Shown in pieces: positions 21,138 to 31,871 of a stretch of DNA of 64,000 nucleotides. This DNA comes from Macrothele yani (Eukaryota; Arthropoda; Arachnida; Araneae; Macrothelidae), in contig CM077005.1 of assembly GCA_039090855.1 (NCBI GenBank), forward strand, positions 73,342,607 through 73,406,606, read 5' to 3'. The translations under genes and the position numbers were made by a program. The notes beneath the pieces were generated by a model. The model had not been told where the DNA came from and made no database searches. It saw only the letters and a program-made list of their open reading frames with translations. Position 1 is the stretch's first letter, and every line of letters starts with the position of its first letter.

Positions 21138-22302
21138 TAATAAAAATACATAATACTATTATTAGTTTTCACCATAATTTATCACAAGTCAAATAATATT
21201 TTCTTCAAAGCTCATAGAGAAACTCCAAAGAAAAAGGAACATTTCATAGTCAATTGAAACGCGGTATGGTTCTTATAATATTCCAGAGAAAAAACTGTTT
21301 ATTCGCCAAGGTATTGCACTGAAAGTTATCCCCTTTTTTCAGCACAATGGTAGTGAGAAAACCTAGCTACTACATTTTGACTGCATTTTAAGAGAAGCAA
21401 ATTTTTCAAAATAATTCTTGAATAAGAAAGAATTCTATATAAAAGTTCCGATGAAAGTGACAGGAACGCAAGGGGAAAAACTGCATTAAAACCTGGAAAA
21501 CAGAATAGTTCAAGAGGGACAGAATATATAACGGAGCACGTACTCAAGGCAAAAAAGGATTTTATAAGAATTTATCGACAGACGAACCGGTAGCGATGCT
21601 ATCTTTGAAAGAGTGTGTTCTGTAAAATGCGGGGTATAAAACGGAGACAAAGGTATGAGGAATTTCAAAAGTGCTCTTTGATATATGTACTCCATGAAAC
21701 ACATTGTTCTTCGAGTGCCGTAAAAACCTTACTCGTAAACAGAAACTTTGGTAGAAACCGCTCTGGTGATAAAACGGAATATCGGCAAGGATGTACGACG
21801 ACAAAATTTGTTCAGCAAACGCGGTTATATGCTTGACAACATAAAAAGAAAAGTCGGGGAATAAAATGCTTTTAGTGAATACACCAGCACGGTTGTATTC
21901 TTAATACTAAAAATGATGCGAATCTATTGAATATTACTTAGCTGGGATATTGTTTTGTTTCTTCTAAAAAAGCATATGATCAATTTTTAGAATTACTTTT
22001 ATTACTTTTTCAACTGTATTTCTACATTGTTCTGAAAAAAATGTACTGGTATGAGAAACCTTACAATACCTTGAATTATTTTGGAAAACATTTGATCTTT
22101 GATTGTCGTTGTAACGCAACTGTCTACTTTTGGTCTGAAGTAAACTTAGTTTCTTGTAAACGTGAATGTTTCAAGTTGGTTGCTACAAGAATATTGTAAC
22201 AGTCGTCTGCAAATGCATAACCAGTTTCATGGCAGAAACGTAGCGAAGTGCTTTGTACTGATCTGGTTGTTTAAATTTATGCCACAGGATAAATTGCTCA
22301 GT
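21138..22302. other. Gene-poor stretch
   Basis: Several overlapping short frames on both strands at 21326-21836, none with a recognisable domain. I see nothing else. Confidence 0.45.
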
Positions 22303-22548
22303 TTAGGATACCTCTGAAGTGCTTAGTTTAGGAAATATCTGTTTCAAATATTGAAACGCAGCCTCGTTACTCTTCAGAGCTTTTACAAATATCTTCATTA
22401 ACTCCTGTTTAATGTGGAGCTGTGACAGCAGAAACTTTTCAGTATTTTTTAATGAAATACCTTTAACATTCTTTTCCCCAGGTGTTAGATTTTCACGAGG
22501 TGGCCACTGCTTCACTTCATAGTGATTCCCTTTTGCCCTGGTATCCAT
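22303..22548 (-). pseudogene. Fragment of a dispersed uncharacterised protein family
   Basis: An 81-residue open piece, MDTRAKGNHYEVKQWPPREN onward, with LHIKQELMKIFVKALKSNEA and AAFQYLKQIFPKLS. I recall similar LHIKLGLMK/FVKAL/F-YL-FP-LS text in proteins of unknown function that recur in many copies in arthropod and fish genomes, probably carried by mobile elements. This is memory of a pattern, not a search. No start or neighbouring exon can be defined and it ends at a stop right after the match. Confidence 0.4.
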
Positions 22549-22971
22549 TCGCAGTGGAAACAGTAGTGTATTTTGTGTGATTCGGAGAGAAAACAGTGGT
22601 AAAATTTGGATTTCTTGTGTTTTGTGTATCTACCTTGCAGACCAGCAAGCAACATCGCTATTACTTTTATGTCAGCACAGATGTTCCACTAGTAGGCTTC
22701 AGAGTTGACTTTTTCTGATAAAATGTTCATATTGCCCTATGTTTCCTTCATAGTAGGTGAATGTGCGACAGGTACAGATGGATAAACGTTACTATTGTGT
22801 AACAAGACGTATTTCAAACTGGGTTTGGAGGAATCCACAAACAATATCCCTTTCTCATGTTTATGCACAATACCAAGAGCTTCAAACAACCACATCAATG
22901 TTGTTACAATAACACAGTTCACCACTTTCACTGAAAAACGGCATGTACTCACTGTGACGAGTCCTAAAGTA
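22549..22971. other. Stretch without recognisable gene
   Basis: Left flank of the next Tc1-like element. No supported feature seen. Confidence 0.4.
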
Positions 22972-24194
22972 CACTGAAGAGCACTTGAATTAAAGACAGC
23001 TGGCGTTATACAAATGTGGCGCTGTGGGTGGCCCTGTAAACGGAAACGACATGACTTATGCAGCGATCCGACAATATAAGGAGTGATGAGATGGGAATCA
23101 GTAAGAAACGGACGCAGTATGGGTAACACGAAGGATCTAAGCGCATTTGGTTGTGGGAAAATTATCGAAACCCGACGAATGGGTCACTCAATCTCGGAAG
23201 TCGCACAGACACTGGGATTTTCATGAGCCACTGTGTCACAGGTGCACCGTGAGTACATCGAATCCGGTAAAACCATCCCTGCTTAGGCCAACTGCCGTGG
23301 ATAACAGACTCTGAATAAGCGGGGTCATCGTCGGCTAGCTCGCATTGTAACAGCGGATAGACGGGCCACAGTGCAAGAAATATTTCGGCAATTTAACGCT
23401 GGTGCACAAAAACCTGCAGGAAGCAACACCATCCAGAACCATCTCCTCGCTATGGGGTACAGAAGCCATCGTCTCACGAGGGTACCGCTGCTGACCGCAC
23501 ATCACAGGGTGCAAAGATTAGCATGGGCTTCGGAACATCGCCACTGGACCCTAGACATGTGGGGAAATGTTGCCTGGACTGATGAGTCGAGATTCACGTT
23601 GGTACATGCGGATGGAAGGATACGAGTACGGCGCAAACCCCATGAAGCGATGGATCCTTCTTGCCAACAGGGTACTCTTCAGGCTGGTGGGGGTGGCATT
23701 CTCGTCTGGGGACTGTTTACGTAGACAGAAATTTGACCCCTGGTACGTGTGACATCGTCCCTCACAGGTCAATGTTACCGGGATATCCTGAACGACCATT
23801 TGCTCCCATTTGTGCGTCTTCAACATCGCACTGGGGATCTTATCCTGCAACAAGACAATGCACCGTGCCATCGCTCGCGAATTATATCCAAATGGTTGGA
23901 TGAACACTCCACCGACGAGAACTCGCTTCCTTGGCCAGCTAGGTCACCTAAACTTAATCCCATTGAGCACATCTGGGATGTCATCGAGAAAAATGTTCGA
24001 AACTCTGTTACCCCCCCTCCATCAAATCTTCGTGAACTGTGGGAGCTTGTTCAGGGGTCGTGGATCCGTATGGTTTCCCAACGCCTCCGGTGTCTTGTCG
24101 AGTCCACGCCGAGACGAATCGCCGCCGTCATCAGGGAGAAAGGTGGTGCTACACGTTATTAGGCAGGTATCTTCAATTCAATTGCTCTTCAGTG
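22972..24194 (+). mobile_element. Tc1-like transposon, family 4
   Basis: A complete 1.22-kb element. The left end is CACTGAAGAGCACTTGAATT, and the right end, reverse complemented, is CACTGAAGAGCAATTGAATT: one mismatch in 20. TA duplications stand at 22970-22971 and 24195-24196. It holds one transposase gene on the plus strand in a single frame, spoiled only by stops. Confidence 0.95.
23119..24162 (+). pseudogene. Tc1 transposase with five in-frame stops
   Basis: From ATG at 23119 (MGNTKDLSAFGCGKIIETRR) to the stop at 24162 the frame is never shifted: 347 codons, normal Tc1 length. Domains in order: helix-turn-helix (GHSISEVAQTLGFS), basic second DNA-binding domain (NKRGHRRLARIVTADRRATV), then the DD34E catalytic core. 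All catalytic residues are visible: AWTDESRF (about 23574), LQQDNAPCH (about 23850) and NPIEHIWD (about 23960). Stops interrupt it at about 23224 (TGA), 23284 (TAG), 23302 (TAA), 23722 (TAG) and 23731 (TGA). The TGA after LGFS looks like CGA to TGA. The longest open pieces are 23371-23724 and 23749-24162. Confidence 0.93.
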
Positions 24195-24484
24195 TATGTC
24201 ACTTTCGATCCTGGAGCAAAAAGATGCCACCCCGGAATCGAGACGCTAATAGTTCGGATTGTGGGTTTGATAGATTAAGATCTCTTACCAGGTCATTAAG
24301 TTCTCCTTGTGTCATATAGGGATTTTAGGAGCATGCACTGTCATTGCTTCATCTTGTGCACATAGAGTCATTTCCTCTTCTTCAATACTCTCAGTATGTA
24401 CATCAGCGAGTACCAGAAATTGTGGCACTGGAAGTTCCTCTGAATGTAGCACCTGTCTATTTATAGCAACTCAAATTGTTATAA

Positions 24485-24650
24485 ATAGACTGCCGTTAGT
24501 AATTAGGAGCACTAGTTCCAGGGAGAAAATAGAGCCAGTGCAGTAATACGAGCACACAACTTAATGTCTCATCAGGGATTCGAACTAGTATTCTGCCGGA
24601 AGAACACTTAGACCATAAACCTACTCTTAGACCATTGCCCCAGCGTTATG
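24485..24650 (-). mobile_element. SINE family B, diverged, minus strand
   Basis: Read on the minus strand the order is tRNA-like head (GGGGCAATGGTCTAAG, B box GTTCGAATCCC), then TAAGTTGTG, CACTGGCTC and TCCCTGGAACTAGTG. A few extra bases in the head duplicate the GGTCTAAG phrase. The body is truncated. Confidence 0.6.
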
Positions 24651-25921
24651 TACATTAAAACTTCCATCGCTTACCAAAATTTATTTCACAATTTTCAATA
24701 TTTCCATGGTAGCACACAACATCGAAATGATTAATAACTGAAATTTAGTTTCCTTTTAAAGACTGGAAAATTTTGATAAAACGCTAAAACATTTCGTGCT
24801 CAAGCAGCATATGAATATACATATGACGTTTATGTGTTATATGATATATAACTAGATAGTGTAGTTCCAACATTTCGGAGAAAAGGGTAAATTATGTGAG
24901 GTAAAGACACGGTCAAGAGTCGAAAAGTCCAAATCAATGGATTGAATCCAAGAAGGGCACATAGTTGCCAAGGGAATCACAGAAGTTGAATGAATGTGGA
25001 AGCTGCGTGTGTTCTCTCTGGGATCCATTCATCTTCGGTTCTCCTCCAATGGTCCTTGTGATGCACCAAGAAGAGAGATAGGGAGCGATGCCGAGTGCCT
25101 CTGTTTCCTTATCGATCTCCCTGAGAAGTATTCTTGTGGGCTGAGCTGTCTAAAATCCTTCTCCGAATGCTCGACATGTTTGAGGCTCTACGGGCAAAGA
25201 ACTGCTTCCCCAAGTTTACCGTACTTCTTTTCTCTTCTTGTTCGTGTCACACATAAATATAAATATTTATTTATGTGCAGATTTAAGTTTTTCGCTCTGA
25301 TGCTTCAGTGCATGGTTTCAAGGAATGGAACGCCACGATCTGATGATCCCCCAGAAAAACAGCGCCATTTATTCAATATAATGTTGACACATTGGGTATC
25401 AAAGCTAGACAGTTCTAGAATTCAGAATGTGTCACGTTGCTGAAACCACTGAATATGACGTATATCTCCAATTTTAAAGTCGACATCATTTAGAAATTGC
25501 TATAATTTCTTCAAACTTCACAGGATCGTGAAGCTTTTGTCTTTATGACATCAGTTTTCAAAGTCACATAGCAACAAAAAACGTTGTGATGAAGCATGGA
25601 GATAAAGCATGCTCTTATGCGAAAAACTTTCAAGAAATGAAGCGTACTAACTGTATATGAAAAACGTTTTCAGTTTAAAACAATTCAAAAGTTATTTTCT
25701 TTACTATTAGTAGCTGGACTGTTCACGGCTGTGACACATTCAAGACGCAATCTCTATATTTTCACTTTTACTGTAGTAAATGATTGCGTTGTTAGTACCG
25801 TTTTCTGAAATCCCAAAGCACCAAGCATTTCGTATTCTTGGCTCTATACATGTGTTAATCACGTTAGCAGTGCAGTAATACTATTTTTGGAATATATTAA
25901 TGCGTTAAACACTCATTCATA
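24651..25921. other. Stretch without recognisable gene
   Basis: The largest open frame, 24994-25443 plus (149 codons), has no motif I recognise and sits in AT-rich sequence with no flanking exon signals. A short palindromic ACATAAATATAAATATTTAT lies near 25250. No mobile-element ends seen until the TA at 25920. Confidence 0.4.
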
Positions 25922-27190
25922 AGAACACCGGACCTAAAATTACGGAATGCTCATTTTATTGGTTAATATGGAGTTACATCTCCACGAGCTCGAAGCACAG
26001 CCTTGAGTTTCTTTGGCATGCTGTCAATATGGGAGCGGATGACATTAATGTCCAGTTTTCCCCACTCCACCGTGAACAACTGGTCATGCAGAGCAGTCAA
26101 ATTCAGAGGGTGTTGTTGTCTCTTCTTAACGGCCCGTTCGAGCATGTCCCAAATTTTCTCTATAACATTGAGGTCAGGCAAATTGGCGGCACAGGTGAGA
26201 TGTGGGACGTCGACCTCATGTTCTGCAAACCAATCCTGCACAATGGCAGCTCGGTGGACAGTGCAGTTGTCGTCTTGATAACGTGGATCTGGAATGGCGG
26301 CATCTTGGAGGAACTGAACATATGGCGACACCTCGTTATCCAACAGTTTCACGTAGTCCACCGCTTTCATGCCATTAGACACGTGAACTAAGGGACCCAC
26401 ACTAGCACTGGATATACACCCTCAAAACATGACACTTCCACCCCTTCTGTACAGCCCTTTGCGCACACTCTGCGTTGAAAGCTTCTCCGGTATTCCGCAT
26501 GACCCTGGATCGACCATCATTACAATACAAGCAGAACCTGGATTCGTCCGACTAGATGATGCGTCGCCACTGTTCAGTGATCCAGTGTCGGTGTTCCCTC
26601 GCCCATTTCAGCCGCTTTTTCTTGTGTATGGCAGACAGCTTGGGGCGTACCCTATCTACACGACTAAATATTTCTACACCATGCAATTCTCGTCGAAGCG
26701 TTCGTTCAGAAACAGGCTGACTGGGTCCCACATTGTACTATTGTAGCAATTCATTGCCGGGTTTGGAACCGTTTTGCGGTTGATAATCACCCCAGATGTC
26801 GACAATTACGGTTGCTCATGATGGGTTTTCTGCCGCAGCTGTTCCGATGGGAATTGTCTCTGGGCGACTCCTTCCACACTAAATGAACACTACAGATTGT
26901 GGAATTGGACATGCCAACGAACTCCGCCTCCTCCCTTAGCGAATGACCATGTTCACGACCAAAGACGATAGCTCCTTTTTGCCAGTCTGGTACGTTAGCT
27001 TTTCTACCCATGGCACTACCTGTAAGGAACAATAAAACTGATTAGACATGCACGTCTTACAAGGCTGAAAAAGTAACAATTAACATTCAATACTCTCCGT
27101 TCCATTATATACACGCATTTTTCTCTGCCTGACCAATTTCCAACTGTTCCTCCGGATGACAGCATTCCGTAATTTTTTGTCCGGGGTGCG
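25922..27190 (-). mobile_element. Tc1-like transposon, family 6
   Basis: A complete 1.27-kb element on the minus strand. The left end AGAACACCGGACC...AAAATTACGGAATGCT and the right end (reverse complement) CGCACCCCGGAC...AAAATTACGGAATGCT match except for small gaps. TA flanks at 25920-25921 and 27191-27192. The transposase has decayed in its middle. Confidence 0.9.
25963..27011 (-). pseudogene. Tc1-like transposase, disrupted in the middle
   Basis: The start is chosen at MGRKANVPDWQKGAIVFGRE (ATG 27009-27011), followed by a helix-turn-helix (HSLREEAEFVGMSNSTIC). The frame is lost after 26787. Near 26560 the first catalytic motif reads in frame as SDESRFCLY, but a TAG stands directly before it where TGG is expected. 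The C-terminal 25963-26400 is open and complete: QDDNCTVHR with the second aspartate and LPDLNVIEKIWD with the glutamate, ending ARGDVTPY. Total about 350 codons. Confidence 0.88.
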
Positions 27191-27578
27191 TAAGTCCGTA
27201 ATACCTTTTATGAACTATGTTATCTTTCTATTAAGTCCCCACAATTTTGTTTCTCTCAATTTCCTTTCCTTTTGCCCATTTAGATTCCTCTCAGTTCCCT
27301 TTTCAGAACGAATGTATGAAAAAAGGTTTGAGTAAACACCCCGTGTTTAATCCATTACGAACAGGAGGTAAAATAATTTACCCAACACAAGACCGGTAGA
27401 AAATTGTTGCATGCTTCGAGTGAGTTATTTACACTGAAAGAACAAATCATTACGTACACCCCGGTGGAAATACGCAAAGCAGCAGGACAACAGCAAATCG
27501 CGGTGTGCAGGAAAACCGGTTGGGGGTATAAATAGAGTGGGTCGGTACACACAAGAATACATTCCGTCGAGTGCCAGC

Positions 27579-28543
27579 ATGGGTCGAGGACGATACTTAA
27601 ATAAGATTGATCGAGGTCATATCGTATGAGCCAGGAAGGCCGGATGTACAATCAGCACAATGGCGAAACTGTTAGAAATGTCGCGACAAACCGTAGCAAG
27701 TGTGCACAGGAGTACGTCACATCCGCTAAAACTGATAACAGTTGGACGAAATGTGGCCGTAAGAGTGCATTGTATGATCGAGGGCGCAGACGATTGTCCC
27801 GGATCGTACAAACTAATCGGAAGGCTTGTTTGCAGCAATTCTCGTCAGAATTTAATGAAGGAACATCCACAAGCCGATGTTCAAAGACAATCTGTCGACA
27901 CATGGCACAATTCGGCTGGGACAGTTGACGACCACATCGTGTCTCGATGTTAACGGCACAGCATCGCATTGATTCGGCTGCAGTTTGTGTAGGTCCATCG
28001 AAACTGGAGCATAAGTGATTGGAAACGCGTCATATGGTCTCTGACGAATTCCGTTTCACACTGCATCGCGCCGATGGTAAGAAGCGTGTGTGGCGTAAAC
28101 TACACGAAGATATGGACCCCGCATGCCAAGTTGGGGTGGAAGCGGTGTAACTGTTTGAGTAGCTTTCACGTGGCCCGGCCTGGGTCCCCTGGTACCTCTT
28201 CAGTCTTCCGTCACTGGTTCCACTTATGTGCATCTCCTAACCGACCATCTCCACCCTTTCATTACGTTCCTCTGTCTGAACCAAGTTCCGATCTTTCAAA
28301 AGGACAACGCTCCTCCCCATCGGTCCCGACTAGCGACCGACTGGACTTACCACACTCGCATTGGCCCCTCGCCCGGCGGATATCAACCCCATAGAGAATT
28401 TATGGCTTGAGCTGTTCGTAATCAACAATCCCCACCTACACCTGTTCCTTCTCTACGACAAGCACTCTTAGATTGTTGGTCAGCGTTACCTCAGTCTGTG
28501 TTTGGATGCTGTCCTGCTTGCAAAAGGTAGCGCCACACGTTAA
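27579..28543 (+). pseudogene. Tc1-like transposase, many frame changes
   Basis: Begins MGRGRYLNKIDRGHIV at 27579, then a helix-turn-helix (GCTISTMAKLLEMSRQTVAS) after an early TGA. The first catalytic motif is SDEFRFTLHRADG (about 28039-28078), with F in place of the usual serine. The second is FQKDNAPPHR (about 28298), and the glutamate lies in NPIENLWLEL (about 28388). The family-type end KGSATR and a stop at 28541 close it. At least five frame changes or stops. Terminal repeats are not convincing; CACCC-containing sequences at about 27337 and 28549 may be their remains. Confidence 0.8.
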
Positions 28544-28556
28544 TTGGTGGGTGTAC

Positions 28557-29088
28557 TGTAACGTATACTCTAGATTCACTTTCCTTTTGATTTTTACTAT
28601 CTCTGGTTATTTTATTTTACTATGTAAATTATCTTCTTACTGAACGAGATGTTATTTCACCCGCTGAATGAGATCTGGCAATGAGTGTAAGTCATGACGT
28701 GGTGGTAGCCAGTATAAAAAATAGGCGCGTTTAACGATACGTAGGGAGAGCTGTTGTTGTACGGAGAGAGCTGTTGTTGTACGAAGTGAACTGTTGTTTA
28801 TGTGTCAGAGAGCTGTTGTTGTATAGAGAGGGCGGTTGTTTATGTGCGTGAGAGCTTTGTTTCGTGTGTAAAGAGATCTTCGTTTATGTGAGAGCCAGAA
28901 GTTTACCAAATAAAAGATTGTCTTAGTAAGTACGTCTTTCTCAGTTCATAGTTTTGTCAGATCTCTGTCTGGCTGTTAGGAAAGTTTATTCATGATATAA
29001 TTAACAAACAACAAGCATTAGAAGAAGCATTAGCTTAGAAGAAGCCGAATTCATTATAATTCAGTAGCAGAAGCGATATATTCATTAT
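28557..29088 (+). mobile_element. LTR-like repeat (possible solo LTR)
   Basis: Starts TGTAACGTATACTCTAG and shares long stretches with the minus-strand repeat at 46560-47017: TATACTCTAGATTCA, TTAACGAGATGTT-like, AGTCATGACGTGGTGGT, GTCAGACCTCTGTCTGG-like. It has a TATA box (AGTATAAAAAATA, about 28711) and, about 200 bp later, AATAAAAG (about 28911), the layout of a promoter plus polyadenylation unit in an LTR. GTAC precedes the start (28553-28556) and follows TTCATTATA at 29089, a possible 4-bp target duplication. No gag or pol is attached. The right boundary is uncertain. Confidence 0.6.
28740..28870 (+). repeat. Minisatellite GAGAGCTGTTGTTGTAC inside the LTR-like repeat
   Basis: Five to six imperfect tandem copies of a 20 to 26-bp unit with core GAGAGCTGTTGTTGTA, between the TATA box and AATAAA. 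The copy at 46560-47017 lacks it. Confidence 0.85.
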
Positions 29089-29608
29089 AGTACGTAATAA
29101 TTTGTCCTTTCAGTGCAGATTCGTTGCACGCAGATTGCGACCGCTGCTAGGGCAACAACTCATAAGTAAGAAAAATTTGCCCCTTACGATGAACTCCGAA
29201 CAGGAATGTTTTAATGCCGGCCCCAAAGACAACGCACGCGTGCTCATGCAAGGTCACATTCACGTGCTCAGGTGTCTCAGTAATTTCTTGGTTCCCTTAG
29301 TAATAGCATAACATGGTAAATACCGTACTCTCGGTAAACTCCTCTCTTTTGGAATTTCGCCTTGAAATCTTCCACTGCAACTTGAAACGCAATAGTTAAC
29401 ATTGTGAAAATTTTCAGAGTGTCTACCACGATTTTCCGATGATTTATGGGTGCCAAACACATGCACACGTATTCTGTTTTATTATTCTGGATAGATACAT
29501 AACCAAACCCACTACACCATGCGTTTGTTGTACTATAGATATGCTGTGACACCATCATCCAGTTTTTTTATACAGTACAAGCACGCATCATTACGTTCAT
29601 GTCATATA
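29089..29608. other. Stretch without recognisable feature
   Basis: Only short shadow-like frames. Nothing recognised. Confidence 0.4.
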
Positions 29609-29780
29609 CAGTGAAACGTCAGTTATACATTTTCCGGTTAAACGTTTTTCACTTTCATACATAATTCCGCGTTAGTCCCGATATTTTGCTGTAGTTTCTA
29701 TCATGTTTTCAATTCGGTTATACCTATGTAATGCATTTACACGCCTTTCACACTTATACGTTAAGTTTTGAATTTCAGAT
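29609..29780 (+). mobile_element. pogo/Tigger-like terminal fragment
   Basis: Begins CAGTGAAACGTCAGTTATAC right after a TA and continues with repeated TTATAC/CGGTTA phrases (TTTTCCGGTTAAACG, TTCGGTTATACC, ACTTATACGTTAAG). Pogo-like elements are known for ends starting CAGTGAAAC and for such subterminal repeats. Only this end is seen, so it is a fragment or solitary end. Confidence 0.45.
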
Positions 29781-29814
29781 TATCAAAAATACACGATTCT
29801 ATAATTCTTTTATA

Positions 29815-31360
29815 CACTGGTTGCAAAAATTAAGGACGAAGAGGAGAAATTGGCATAACAGTGGAACGAGCAAGTAGAAGGGACCGAAATACCACTCAGG
29901 AGATAGACTAGGGGCCGGCACGGGAGGGCATGCGCATTTATGCAGCATGACGTACGGGGGGTCGGAAGGGTACAAAGCACACGGGCGGTGTACGCTCAGC
30001 AATTCGTTAAAAGCTATTGCACGGTGTACATCGGTTTGAATGACGTCGAGTTGCTGCCACCGTGTGATATGGCCAACAGGCAATCCAGTAGACGACATCT
30101 GGATGACATTATCCGAGGTCGCGTCATTGAGAAGTTGGAAGAAGGTCGAAGTGTGACTAGTGTGGCCAAAGAGTTCGGGATCACTCACAGCATCGCTTCA
30201 CGAGCTTGGAGAGCATTTCAAACGACAGGAACAGCTGTCCGAGAGTTTAGCAGTGGTTGTCCACGATCAAACACGGCGGCGGACGACCGGTATAATGTCC
30301 CACAGGCGGGAAGAGACAGTCGGCAGACAGCGGGAAAAATCACAAGGCACATGCAACAGACAACTGGACGTCCCTTATAGCGTTTTACCGTGGCCAGAAG
30401 GCTGCACAAAGGTGGTCTATTTGCACGACGACCAGTACGGTGTGTGCCATTAACGCCTGCTCATCGGAGACGAAGGTTTCTGTGGTGCTAGGAACACTAG
30501 AACTGGGCACATCGGCAATGGGGTTGAGTTCTTTTTACGAATGAGAGCCGATTTAGTCTGTCAAGCGATTCTGGACGTATGCACATCTGGAGAGAGCAGG
30601 GAACACGCAATAACACCTCCAACGTCATTGAAAGGGACCGGTACGCAGGTGGCGGAGTTCTCGTTTGGGGCGGTATCATGCTTGGTAGCCGTACTGGCCT
30701 CCACATCTTCCAAGGAGGTTCAGTCACTGGTGTACGCTATTGTACTGAGGTTCTCCTGCCTCACGTGCGTCTGCTTAGAGGTGCTGTGGGTGCTGAGTTC
30801 CTCTTCATGGACGACAACGCTACACCTCATCGTACAGTGGCTGTCGCAGAGCTGTTGAAGAGTGAAGATATTCAACGCATGGATTGGCCCGCAAGGTCGC
30901 TGGACATAAATCCAGTCGAACACCTGTGGGACCTTCTCGGGAGACGCTTGGCAGCACGTCACCAGCCGCTAGCAACGATTCCGCATCTGCGATTGGCGCT
31001 ACAAGAAGAATGGGCCGCGATGCGTCAACAGCTCCTTGATAACCTTTTCCTGAGCATGGGCAGACGTTGTAAATCCTGCTATGCAGTCAGGGGTGATCAT
31101 ATGCCCTACTAAAGACTGGATTGTTCTTGGCAGCCGGCTGTCACATGGACGTTTCTGTCTTCTGTCCAGTTGTGCTCGAAGCTATCTTTTCAATTGAGTG
31201 CCTTTGTATCTTTTTGATTACTTGTTTGGACGGTTTTGCTCACTTCTCACATATTCTTGCATCTTGGGGGTCTTATGGTATGATTTGAGTTGATGTGGAG
31301 CACTTCTGCACGACGTTACATTCGAAAAACCGTCTGGTCCTTAATTTGTGCAAGTCAGTG
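29815..31360 (+). mobile_element. Tc1-like transposon, family 3 copy 1 (1.55 kb)
   Basis: Ends CACTGGTTGCAAAAATTAAG and, reverse complemented at the right, CACTGACTTGCACAAATTAAG-like; TA at 29813-29814 and 31361-31362. It is longer than the other Tc1 elements here because of longer untranslated ends. The sister copy at 41920-43459 has nearly the same length. Confidence 0.92.
30069..31112 (+). pseudogene. Tc1 transposase, family 3, first aspartate changed to asparagine
   Basis: Start at ATG 30069 (MANRQSSRRHLDDIIRGRVI), then a helix-turn-helix (SVTSVAKEFGITHSIASRAW). A frame change near 30375 is followed by RFTVARRLHKGGLFARRPV with three stops. The first catalytic motif reads FTNESRFS (about 30538), where the family has FSDES/FTDES, so the metal-binding aspartate is lost. 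The open C-terminus (30579-31112) contains GGVLVWGGIML, MDDNATPHR and INPVEHLWD, with the second aspartate and the glutamate intact, and ends GDHMPY. Confidence 0.9.
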
Positions 31361-31398
31361 TAGTCACGTTGAAAATTTGAGAGTATTGAGTTAGCGAA

Positions 31399-31867
31399 TA
31401 CATACATACATACAAACTTAGTTTGCTACCTTACAACATGTCAATTTTGACTTTTGCATTAATTGGTTATTCTAATTTTATTACAAAACCTAGGTTCAGA
31501 AAAAGATGATGATGCAACACAAAATTTAGTAAATAATGTTCTCAATTTTTTTTTCCTCTGAATTCAAGATTACTGAATACTTATTCAGCATTAATGCTAA
31601 GTCAACTAGTGGATAAACTGCTTTAAAAGGACCGATGCTAATAAGTAAATAATGTATTATTGCGATAATGAATATAAAATAAAATCGTATTTGCATTTGC
31701 TACTTCTATTTCAAAGGTAAGTGGCTTTTTTTTTCATATATTGAAAATACGAAATCGTACAATATTTCTGAACCCCGGTTTTGTAATAAAATTAGAATAA
31801 CCAATTAATGCAAAGGTCAAAATTAATGCATGACATGTTGTAAGGTAGCAAACTATGTATGTATGTA
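31399..31867. mobile_element. Fold-back element with tetranucleotide ends
   Basis: Arms of about 100 bp (31399-31499 and 31768-31867) are inverted copies: CATACATACATA then GTTTGCTACCTTACAACATG on the left and its complement on the right. About 268 bp of AT-rich spacer lies between. The outer ends are CATA repeats that mirror TATG repeats at the right end. No transposase inside. A family-1 Tc1 element follows at once at 31872, within the right TATG run, which resumes at about 33102. Confidence 0.8.
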
Positions 31868-31871
31868 TGTA

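Noticed and set aside
24994..25443. 149-codon open frame
   Set aside because: No recognisable motif, no codon or splice context; cysteine-rich look can arise by chance.
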